A DNA stretch of 64,000 bases. It comes from Varanus komodoensis (taxonomy: Eukaryota > Chordata > Lepidosauria > Squamata > Varanidae). The stretch lies in NCBI RefSeq assembly GCF_004798865.1, contig NW_025336598.1, positions 26,988,955 through 27,052,954 of the forward strand, given 5' to 3'. Positions within the stretch are counted from its first letter, which is position 1. Each line of letters opens with the position of its first letter. Shown in pieces: positions 49,401 to 61,400 of this stretch. The position numbers were made by a program, and so were the translations under genes. The notes below the pieces were generated by a model. It did no database searches. It worked only from the letters and a program-made list of their open reading frames with translations, and was not told the DNA's origin.

Positions 49401-52400
49401 CATTATTTGTGCAGGAGGAGGAGGATGGAAAGGCACAACATGGAGCCATGTCCCATCTCAGAGCTGCTGCCCACCCACTGGGGAAAACTTTCCATGGGAC
49501 GGAAGGGCTGTTGCTTCGACTTGCCATGGGGTGGCCCTGCTGAGCCTGCAGGTGCTCCACAGCCGTCTGGCCAAGGTTACACCTGGCCATGGGTCTGCCC
49601 ACCTGTCTGCTCCATTATAGCACAGGCTTGAGCAGAGGAGTGAAATGGAGTGAGTGGATTTAGATGCCTGCAGCATCCTGCCGTAGGCCAGCAACTGTGC
49701 TTAGGGGGGGTCAGCCCTGTTTCCTTGCCACTGAGCACCACAGTCCCGTGATCCTGTGCACTGACGTACTTTCATCGCTTCCCCTGATGGGCTGGCGCTT
49801 TTGCGTTCTTTCATCCGTTGTGTTAAAGTGCTGCAAAAGAACTTTGTGCTGGAACAAAACAAAACAAAACAAAACAGAGCAAACACTTCATGATCACCGA
49901 TGCAAGAGGGAACCCTTCTTGTACATACCGCACCTGAGTAGCAATGCTTGTGATATTTCACTATACATGCTTGGTTTTACTGAGAGGCTAACAGCTCAGG
50001 GCATTGTCACATCTTGCATTTTTATTTATCTGTTTATTGGATTTTTATCCCACATCATTGGCCAGAAGGCTCCCTGAGTGTTTTACAAGATTAAAAACAT
50101 GCAATAAAAAGCAATTGAAAATTCACAATTGATATGATAATAAAAAAGAAATCAAGTGCCATTATAACTTCACAAAACCTTAAATTTTTCTCCAACAAGA
50201 CATACTAAAAGGCACAGCAACAAATTATAAAACACAATGTAAAATGTTTAAACCGTTAAAATTAGCTTAACCTTGAAAATATTGGGCGAATAAAAAGGAA
50301 TAAAGAGAAGGCACCGGGTGAATCTGGGGAGCTGATTCTAGAGTCAGGGTGCCACTATCAAGAAGACCCTTCTCCTTATAGCAGCCCTCCTTTTTTCCTG
50401 AGGAGGGGGCTCCTTGAGAAGGACTTCCAAAGATGATCTAAGGGGCCAGGTAGGCAATATGGGAAGAGGCGCTGCTTTTTGACAAGTGCAAGCAAAATAT
50501 TGATTTGCACAATAAACCTATTTCCTAAGTATTTGTGACATGAGTACATGTGTCAGGATCTGTTCACCCCATCAACAATAGGTAGTATTTACCAGTCTGT
50601 ACATGTAAAGCTCCTTTAGTGGTTAGCAAAATATCATTTTCTGTGGGTCAAACATCTATCATATTTACCTTTTTCTGAGGTGCTTTAGCTTCTTCGGAGC
50701 TATAAGAAAAGAGAAGTGGCAAATTTGAAAGTTAATTTCTGGGGATTTAAGATACATTTTAAGTATTATGCTTGTTTGTTTGCTTGTTTAAATAGACTAA
50801 TATTGTTTAGATGCTTCTAATCAGAGTCACTTGTGCTTCAGAAGTTTCATTTCATTTAACTTATTTTATTTTATTTTCGATTTATATCCTGCCTTTTTCC
50901 TACAAAGGGCTCAAGGCAGCTTACATCTCCTCCTCCATCTTATCCCCACAACAACACCCTGTGAGGTAGGTTGGGCTGAGAGTCTGTGACTGGCCCAAAG
51001 TCACCCAGTTGGCTCCATGGCTGAGCGGGGACTAGAACCCAGGTCATCTGAGTCCCAGTCCCACGCTCTTAACCACTACACCACACTGGCTCTCCACTTT
51101 TAAATGGCTTTTTCATTCATGAACACACAAAGCACTTTACAGGATTAAAAATAAAAAAGATTAAAACACTGAAAAAACAATAAATCAACATATAAGCAAA
51201 CCAAATTCAAAGTAGCACTAAAAAGCCATCCACAGCTAATGAGAAGAATTTATGAATAAAACATTTCCTGAGGAAAATCAGTTTTCACTGGACATCTAAA
51301 TGCTTAAAAGTGCTTCCCAACAGATCTCCAAGGACAGGGAATACCCCAGTCAGCAATACAACAACACAACAAACTCTTTAACAAGTCATGGTTTTAACTT
51401 GTGCTACCTATTGCTGCTGTCTAAATTTGGTTTTAACTCTGGGTTTTATATTTTGTATTGGCATGTTTACAATTTTCCTGTTATCTGTATTTTATATTGC
51501 ACTTTTATTTGTGCTATTGTAAACTGCCCAGAGAGTATCAGCTATTGGGGTGCACAGAAATAAAATTATCCTAAATGTTACTGGGGAAAGTAGAAAAACA
51601 TGATGCTGTGTTTGGTATACATATTTCTAAAAATGTTCTACCTATTTTTGGCTGATGGTTAGGCTAAAAAGAGTGTTCCTTATATACAGCTAAAGGCATT
51701 TACAAAGGATCACTGAGAGACAAGCAAACTCAAGGCTGCACTTACATCTGTTTCATAGTTTTCTCTAGCTCTGGAAGCTGGTCTTTGAGTGCTGTTATCA
51801 CCCTTGTATCATCTGATACAGATACATAAAATTCCTGTTAAATGATAAAGAACACAATTCAAACAATAATACAGAGTCGACAATTCAGTATGTCAAGGTA
51901 TGTCTCACAGGTGCACTGACTGCGAATAAGAATTAGCTATTCGATAAACTGACCTATCCATGTTAGATTGCAAACATCCATCTATAGCTAATGGTTTAGA
52001 AAAGCATCTAGACCATGGGTCCTCAAACTATGGCCCAGGGGCCAGATCCAGCCCACCATGCCCATTTGAACCCGCCACATGCACCCGCGCCTGCACCCAC
52101 ACCCGCTGTCGCCCACCCCCCCGTCGTGCAGGGAGGCAGCGCTTTGCTCACTGAGAAAACCATCTTCAAGCGAGCAAGCCACTGCCTTGTGCACCCGCCT
52201 CGCGGCACGCGCCCGCCCCCACCTCCCCTCGCCCCGCGCGCCCGCCCCTCGCCTTGCTGCATGCCCTGCCCCCCGCCAGCCCACGCACACTGCCAGCACC
52301 ACCTTTCTGGCCCCCGCCCAGCACCGGCAGCTTCCAACTGGTCCCCTGGTGGAAAAGCCTGAGGACCCCGATCTAGACCAGTGCTGTACCCTCAAGAAGA

Positions 52401-55400
52401 GTGCAATATAATGTTCAAAGGGATGGAAGAGGTCCTCTAAAACCTATTTTACCTCTAATACAAGATAATCTCCACCTTTTGATGCCCAGGACTGCTAGTG
52501 CCAACTGAGATGGTTACTCCTGGCAACAAATTTGAGATGCAATTAAAGGGAGCCACGCGATTTTAATAGTTTTTTTTTTTTTTTAATGGCAGCAGGTTCT
52601 GCCATTTTGATTTTCCAGCTCATGAACTAAAATGTCTTGGCTTGACAAAACAACACTGGCCACAGTTGCCTTGTATGTACAGGAATGAGAGTTACTCTAT
52701 TTGATGACAATTTTATTTATTTATTAGATTTTTTCTTACAAACTCAAGGCAGTTTAAATCATTCTCCTCCTCCTGCTCTCCATCTTTTCCCCGCAACAGC
52801 AACCTTGTGAGGTGGGTTGGGCTGGGAGTCTGTGCCTGGCCCAGTCACCCACTTGGCTCCACAGCTGAGCACAGAATAGAGCCCAGGAAGCCTGAGTCCC
52901 AGTCCTGCACTTGCAGCCACCATACCACTCTGGAGATCTCCTCAGTGCAACCCACTCCACAGGTCATTCTTAGACCCTTGATCTCCTCCCTGAAATTAAA
53001 GCCAGCTCCTTTCAGCAAACACTCCACACGTGGCCCTACCCAAGAGAAAGAAACCTCCTTTTGCACCTGCAACCAAACTCTTTGCAGGAATTCCAAAGCT
53101 CAGAGAATCCTCGGTCTGGCACAGCTCTCTGCTGCAATTGTGACGGACACTCGCTCGGAAGCAGCAGCTGCAGCAGTTGTGACCTACCTCCAGAAAGGCC
53201 ATTGCAGACTCATCCTCTGGCAGGAGATCGCCATACAAAGCAGCCCACAGCAAAACGAGGCGAGTGACTCTCCTCTTATTGTTTAGGGCATAATCCATTT
53301 TTTCTTGCTCTGTTCCTTGGGAAGGCTGGGCATGATAAGTGGCAAGATGTCAAGGAAAACATTTGCTTTTATTCCCCCCACCCCCCGGCACATAGAATTT
53401 CCCATTGCTTGCTCCTAACATAGCAAGCACCATGAAACACAACTGCCTGGTAGGGTTTGAACGATCAATGATGTTTGTATGTGCTTTGCATGTTTAAGGG
53501 TTTTCGCAGCTTTTGATGGCTTGGCACTGTTGTGAGTGGGGAGGAAGGAAGTTAAAGCAAAAGGGCATTTCCTAATAAAGCCTGAGTGGTCAATTGTTCA
53601 TGGGGTATGGAGCAATTCATGACACTGCTCTGGGCTGAGCATTGCGGAGGGCTGGGTACATGGAACCACTCGTGCACCGAAGGCAGTGTCTGAGGCATGT
53701 GTCCCACATTAAGGGAATTCTCACTATTCTTTCTCTTCCCAGGGGAGAAAGTGGAGGGTCCCAGCAATTCAGAGAAGTGGACTTCCAGGTTAGGGTAAAG
53801 ACAGACAGAGCAATATCAAGTCAACTGACTCTTGAGGAAAATTAAAGTATAACATAATTTGATCTGTCATGTTTATCAGGGACTAAAATCCCTTTCATCA
53901 GCTGCAGTTTTTTTTACTGTTGCTTTTGTTGTTGGTTTTATGGCTGTTTTTATTGCTCTTAATGTCATCACAGTTGCATGTGCTTTGCTGTTATTTATTT
54001 ATTGCTACATGATGCCTTGGGAGGGCTGTTGATCTGAAAGGCCAGCAAGCAATATTTTACCTAAATAGTTAAAAAAAGTGTGTGTCATAGTAAATATGTT
54101 ACTTTGCTAAATTACTGTAAGATTTTTTGTAGATTTGGGGGGCAACAGACTAATAGGGACATCCTTCTGGAAGATAATCAAGAGGCACACAGGATTTAAA
54201 AAATATTTGTTGCAGATAGCTTTATAACTGTGCCAGTTCTTCTGTTTACCGTACATAAGGTAGAAAACCAGGATCATCTTTAGGTGCCGTCTGGGTGTGC
54301 CTGTTCATCTCCTTCATACCACCGGAAGCAACAAGAGGTTTGCGGGGCAATGCCTGTGCAGACCCAAATATTGCTTCTTTGACATGCCTGCCCCACTTGC
54401 AAAATCAGCTACACTGTAACACAGAAGGGCTCCGGCCATCTCAGACTGTTTTGATTTGCACAGGTGGGACACCCTTGTTATGAAATGGACTTTGGTTCTT
54501 GTTAGTGAGCCAGATGAGAAGCCACTGGAACATGTTCAGCACCAAAGATCTGTAGTTTTTTGTCTCTTGATCTGCAGGTTGTTAGTGACTGCAGTTCAGG
54601 CTTCTCTGTCCTGATGGAATGTCCTTACGCCAAGTGTGATTAGTACAATGGGACACACCCAAAGCTGATGTGCAAAAGAATATATGCATGTATGTAAGTT
54701 TGCAGGGTGGGTGTGGACTACCGGAATTCCAGGCTGGACTTGTCAATCAAGGAAATAAAATGGCTGGTTCACATTTTTCTGATCTGCGCTGTGATGTCGT
54801 CAGCTCACAACCCTGGGGAAGGACTGCTGGTGATCCACTGACCCTCTTCATGGAGATGTGGCTCCGTCAGGAAGGTGCACAGGCACGTTCTTCCCTAACA
54901 CAATCCAGGCTCTCCCTTGGCAGCCTTCTGTGCCGAGAAAGCTGGAGAAAGCCCGCCTATACCCATCGCTCTCTCCCTGCTGTGTGCACTTCCGCAGTGA
55001 CACACCAACCAACCAACCAAGAGTTCAGCACAAGCAATGGAAACAAGAGATACTTTTAGCGTATACATGATTATGTCATGGCAGTTTTTAAACTAGCCAA
55101 GAGAACTGACTGCAATGTAGGCATGATTGTTAGTACTGACAAGTCAATACTGAAGAGGGGGTAGCCTCTGCCCTTGATAAGAGTAGCTGCAGTGATGGAG
55201 AAAGCAGAAGCAGAGTTCCTTCTTCCTTGCCCACAGCCTTGAAGCAGAACAGCAAAACTGGTGTACCCCATCATTTCGAAATGTACAGTGACATTTTTGT
55301 TTGACCAAGTTTTTGTTTTATTTAAAAGTACTTATTCAGGGATAGAAATTCGGCCCTTTGAGAGGGCAAATCTTAAGATGAAAATCAAACATGAAGACTG

Positions 55401-58400
55401 GGTTCACACCGTATGGTAAGTGAGGGTGGCTCCTAACCCAAGGGTGGCTTGCCTTGCCGTCTGAACCCAGTCACAGTGGCTGGAGTGTGGTAGGCAAACC
55501 ATGCTGCTGGATTCCAACAAGACACCGAGCCATCAAACCTCACATGGTTTGTCTTCTAATAATCCAGTCAGTGACTGTTCGGCACAGCCTTAGCTTAAGG
55601 GATTGGATGGATGGATGCTGACTGTGCCTTATAACATCTATCTCAACCTCCAATGCCAGGGTCATTCCATCTGATTTTGCAAGCACTGACACGATTTCTG
55701 GAACTAGCCCTGCTTTCCCTGGAATACACTGATAGGCAGACTTGACAGCCAGAGCGTTAGCTATAGATAGATATTCGCAAAGCAGGGAAAATTGAATACA
55801 ATCATATTTTGTACATTCCAGGTGAAATTAATGGCCCAGAATATTTTGCAGCTCTGACAGCTCTGACAAGCACAGTGCCGTCATGCAGATAATTCTTAAA
55901 ATAAACTCTTTCCTTCAAAGTATGAGGACTCTGACAGAAAATCTGTGAGGTTATGAAGGCTGCACACAAGGCAAAACAGTATTTCCGAAAGAAGAAAGGG
56001 TGTTAGAAAAGTGGGAATTCTAAAATCAAATGTCCACAGGCCGAAGGACAAATGTGACCATGGATCCAGAAAATATTACAAATGTGCCCACAGATTAAAA
56101 AAAAAAGATTGCCTACCATTTGTTTCTCTGCAAGGGATGGTAACATGTACATGATATGATTAAACCAGTCATTTCAGAAAACGTTCGGGAAGTGGGCCTG
56201 TTAAACCGTAATTTTATAACCACCTTTTGGAAATTATAAAAAAGTCCTTGCAAACTGCTACAACAGTTTGACTCCTGAGATTTGGGACCTCTGCAGAAAT
56301 CCACCTTTTCATCTAACTTGGAAAATATTTAGCCAAGATCAAAAAAGTTAGACAGGCTATTTTACGGAGGCGAAAAGCAGAGAGGAGATGTTGCACTGCA
56401 GGCATTGGTCCATATAACATTTCAGAAGCCAGGTAATACTGCACTGAGTCACTCCCAACATGCAGCCTTTACTGTGCAAGCACTATAATTATTTAATATC
56501 CTTTTACCTGCTTATTAAGTGACTCACCACAGGCACCAGTAATTTTCCCCCCAGATCTCTGTTGCTCATCAACTTATTTTTAATTCTGCTAATAATTTCT
56601 CCCATGCAAATTTGCCACATGAAAAGGTAGGGCCCTCCCTCTCCAACATTCATGCCGCATATCTACAAGAATAGTAGTGCCGAGTATAAATAAATACCCG
56701 AGAGGCTGTAATTTCTAAGGTGTTACTCAATAATGATGTTGTAACTGAATACTGATTCCATCCTATTTTGCAGTTTAACTTGTAATACAGCCTGTTTTGG
56801 CCTCAACGTGACTGGGGACCTGCTTCTCTTGGGGCACCATCCCATGCATGTTTAGTCAGAAAAAGTCCTAGGATTTCCATCCGTGTGTATTGGGGAATGC
56901 TGGGAGTTGCAGGACATTTTTTCTGTCTAAATATGCATAGGGTCATACCCTTAATGTGGGTTATTAAACTAGTGCTCCATTTTTTCCCCTGACTGTTCTC
57001 AGTCAATTTGATGAAAAAAGGATTGCTTTCAAAAAGAAATTAAAAAGAGAAGAATATTTTTGGTCAGCTACCCATGGCTTGAGTTTAGCATTCTTGGGTT
57101 TACTTTCTTAGGACTGTGTTTAGGTACTCGGTCACTTTAAGTGAAGTCCAGGGGAGGACGTCACACGCACTCCCTCAGCTTTTTCAGGTCAGGAAGCAAA
57201 GGCAGCCTCCAAGGTTGCAAGGCGATGGAGAGGTGTGCCACAGACAGAAATGCACACGGCACTCTCAGGCATCTTGCAATCCGCCAGTACCACCTCATAT
57301 AAAACATCCTGAGAAGGAGGCAAAAGCGGAAGGTTCCCTCACAGGGAAAGAAAACTATCAGGAAAGTGGAGGAAAGAGTCTGGCACAGCACTAGCCCCAC
57401 CTCTTCCCTGGGGGTGGATAACACTGCCCTTTTCTACCTCGTCGCCTGTCCCCACCCCACTCCAGAACTCTAGGAGAAGCTTTCAGAAATGCAGTGTTTT
57501 AAGGATCCTGCGGAAGGTGCTCCATCCTGAAGAATGACCACTAGAGTGGAACTAAAATTTATCAGGGAAATACATCTCAAATAAGCTGTATTTCCAGAAT
57601 TCTGAGATCTTTCTTTTTTTACTACCCACCCTAGGAAAAAAACTGCTTTGCAGAATTCTCCCATGTTTTCTTCACCAGGTGTTTTTTGGTGCTGGATGCC
57701 CTCCCTTCTTTCTCCTTCACAATGCCCTGGAATGATATAGGATATGGTGCATTTTGGAGAAGCAGACTAAAGAAGCCTAATCTCCCTTGCACAACTGATG
57801 GGTCCTGCTTGTCCACTGCAATTGACAGGGTCGACTACTTGCAGAAGGAAACTGGTGGAGTAGAAAAGGACTGGCAAGAGCATAAATGCCCTGTTAGATC
57901 TGCTCGGTGTTTAGACTTGAGAAAACCATTCCATCTCAGTACACTGTTCTTCTGTATTTACACAGGCCTTTCAGTTCCCTGACTCTAAGCTATTGGCTGG
58001 GTAGGTAGGTGGTCAGGCTAGAACCACTGAAATTCAATGCTATGTGAGGTTTAAACCCCAAAAGGACAAACCGTTCAATTCTGGGAAAAGAAAGTATGGG
58101 GACAGGGCTGCCATGGGTCCAGTAAAAGACAAAATGAATGCAAGCAGTGTAGCAGTGGTGGTCTACACATATGCTAAAGGCTGTCCTCAGCTAGAGATCT
58201 CATAGCTACAAGCAAGCTGGCTAGACCACTGTCTCTTAGTAAGCCAGACTGTTCCCAGTAAGTACTTTTTGCCACAGCTAAATATTTTGACCTAAAATAT
58301 TTACAGCAATTTGTGGAGCTTGTTTTCCTTTGAAGAAGACAAAGTTTTCACTTTTGATGAGATTGATGTTTGAAACTTTGATTTTAAATAAACTTCAAAA

Positions 58401-61400
58401 AGGATATTGAGCCATCAAAGCTGGGCAAAGCTGACTATTTGGCATGAACACACAGTGCATCATCACAAAATCATGTACACCAGTATCTGTGAACAGAAAA
58501 CCATAAGAGTACATTATTCCTGCATGTTTTCCCAAGATAATTGCCTTTTTAGTGAAAAAAAAACCCTCTTGTTATTTCCCTAAAGAAGACAAAGGACTTA
58601 TTTTGCCAGACATGTTTCCACTCATGAAATGTTTAAAGTATAACTCTACACCAGAGTTTAGCATAAGAACAACCCTAGCTTCCTTACCTGAAAGGAGATC
58701 AGAAATTTTTGTCCGTTTTTGATTAACTGCAGGTTACTGTGCCATCCTCTGCACCTGATCAAAACAGGGTTAATCATAGTTATAACTATGTTATAACTAT
58801 AACATATGTTATAACTATGTTATTATAGTTAATCATAAACCATAGTTTATGAAGCTAACTTGTTTTCACTAATCATTGTTAAGGTTAGTCACAGTTCAGG
58901 GCTCAGAGAACATGCTAAATTGCAGTGACTATAAAATGGAAGTGGAAGTTTCTGACCCCTCCACAGCTATGCTGGTGAGGAGAGGATAAGGAGAGAAGCA
59001 GGGCTTGTACTCAAATGCTAAACCATGATTTAGTGTTACAGCTGAATGCACCCAAGACTTCTAGCTGTATGAAACAGGCCTTTTCTGCCTCTTCTTTCTG
59101 GCTGAAGGGTCTTGGGCCCTCCATACCAAAATCCCACCCCTGAGGTTTTGGGAGACCTTCTGAAACAGGATGTGGTGAAGAGGGGTGATGCTGAAAGGGA
59201 GGGGAGACTGGGGGACTGGTGGAAACAGAAATCCATGCAAACCTCTTTCACAAGAGCACAGATAACAATATATACATATTGACAGACAAACTCATAAAAG
59301 GAAAAACATAAAGTGCATCATACATAAACTATCTGACTAATTGAATTACCTGTGCTTAATAATAAATTTCCACAGATGTAAAGCATCTGAATCATATGAA
59401 TTTTAGCATTTTAGCGAACAAAATGTGGAAATAAACATGCAGGTCACTTGAAGTTTCTTCTTCAAGGTTGCAGTCCTGTGCACTCTAACCAGGAAGCAAG
59501 CTGCTCTGAATGCAGGGACTTTCTTCTAGGAACATGAATAGGGCTCTGCTGTGAGTTTTCATCAAGTCTACACATGCCACAATTCTGTGGGAGCACAGAA
59601 GAGCTGCAGAATGCGCTACCCCTTGTGGAATTCACCTCCTTGCGAATCCTAGCTTTCTTCTTTTTCCAAGCCTAAGTTTTATGATGGTTTAGAGACAGCT
59701 TGCAAGTATGTGGACAATGCCAGAGCCAAGAAAAAGAATATTTCAATTGTCCACAGTGTGGGCTTTCAGTGTCCTTCTCAGATCTCTTGCTCTTACCCAT
59801 GGTAAGCAGAATAAGAATACACGATCTTGACAAATATGGACAATGGGGAACATTGTGCATACCTGCATAATTTGCATAATTTGACAGGCTGAGAAATTCT
59901 GTGCAGAAATCGGATCACCTTGGTTAAGAATTCCGAGTTCTTTTTCTAGGTATAAAAGTGTCTTCTCTGAACTTGTCTTATGGCATTTTCACAGCAGCGC
60001 AACCTTTAGATGAAACTCTGACTTGCTGAGTTTGGCTTCTTTTCATAAATGTCAAATTATAAAATCCAAAGCAGTGCTCAAAGAAACTGACAATTTAGTT
60101 GATGTGAAATGTATGGGCCACCCACTCAGCCCATTTCAGATCTGGAGGAGAGGAATGCTCCAGCCTATGCTGGCGCAGGGAGCAAAGGGCTAAAGTTTCT
60201 ACTTCAACTTTGAGCTCCTGGCTATGTCTTTAAAGTAAAGCACTATTTGACCCAAAGGGGAGACAGATACTAATGACTGTTACTAGCATTGTCATGACTG
60301 ACAGGACTCCACACCAAGAGTCCTCTTCACACTATTTTTGCTATTCTATGCCAGATTTCTTCAGACCAGTTATATTACAACTTTTTATATTTTGTAATAA
60401 AGATATTATGAGGGAAGGTTTGTTTTGTTTTTTGGTAGTATATTTTTCAGTGTGAGCTAAACTTGTGGTACTCTTCTGGAGGAAAAGGAATGACTTTAGC
60501 AGCTGCAAGGAACAACTGGCTGTAAATGCCCCGGTAGACATGTCTACTCTGAAGTAAATCACATTGCCTTCAGTGCCTTTACTCCTGTGAAAATCAGTAT
60601 AGAAGAAGAATTACAAGGGACAACTAGCTGAAAATGCCCTGCGATATGCTTCTTCCCTCATTAATTTGTCCAATCCTCCTTTTAAAAGGCCCAAATTGGT
60701 GCCCATCACAACATTTTATGGAAGTAAATTCTATAGTTTAACTATAAGCTGTATGAAAAAGTAGTCCCTTTTTGTCTGTCCCAAATCACCAACCAATCGC
60801 TTTCACAGGATGGCCCCAGGTATTAGCACTGAAGGAGAGGGAGCCAATGTTTCCTGCTCCATTTTCTCCACACCGTGCATAATTCTGTACATCTCTAACA
60901 TGCCTCCCTGGACTCGCCTTTTCGAAAGTTAAATGATTTCAGCTGTTGGAAGCATCTCTCATGGGGGAGTTGTTCCAAGCCCTCAGCTGTTTGTTGCAAT
61001 TCTCTGAACTTTTTCCAGCTCTACAGTATTCTTATTTTAGGTGCGGCAACCAGAATTGTTGGATGTTTGGAGCAGGCGTATAAAGGAAATAATGAAATCC
61101 AATGCTGGGGGACTAAATTTCAGATATTTTATTTCAGATATTTTATTGTCCTACAGGACAATATGAATCGTTTTAAGCTTGGATATTCTCTCTGAAGCCA
61201 ATTGGCTTAACTTAAATTGCTGAGATCCCCAATGACTTCTAATATATGAGAATGCATTTTCATGTAATGTAGACAAAATCCAATGGATGTTAGCCAGGGC
61301 ATTGTTTTCTTTCGTAGTCTTCTATATAACAAACTGTTTCAGATGTTTCATGTCTTTTATTAATTGCAGCTAGTGCAAATGAGAAGAAAAATGAGTGAGT

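Larger units (their letters stand above)
53339..58407 (-). other. RAPGEF4: U12-dependent (minor-class) AT-AC intron of RAPGEF4
   Basis: This 5,069-nt intron splits a histidine codon in the REM domain. Seen in the sequence: it begins ATATCCTTTT, contains TTCCTTGAC with its branch adenosine 11 nt before the intron's last base, and ends GCCAC. Each matches the consensus of the AT-AC subtype removed by the U11/U12-U4atac/U6atac spliceosome. The joined codons read M-A-H-Y-H-A-Q-P-S as in human. Inside lie one SINE copy at 56 kb-free unique sequence and scattered old repeats; no other gene was recognised. I do not recall whether the human intron at this position is listed as minor-class. Confidence 0.93.

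Noticed and set aside
53320-53330. Acceptor cccag as the start of the 53.2-kb exon
   Set aside because: It has a poor pyrimidine tract, drops the conserved YHAQ residues and does not fit the phase of the preceding exon; the CCAC acceptor after a perfect U12 branch site does.
58397-58430. Possible premature stop (TGA) after the exon coding PALMAQYPF, suggesting a pseudogene
   Set aside because: The stop appears only if a GT donor is forced. With the U12 AT-AC splice sites the frame is open and the protein matches human, so the gene looks intact here.
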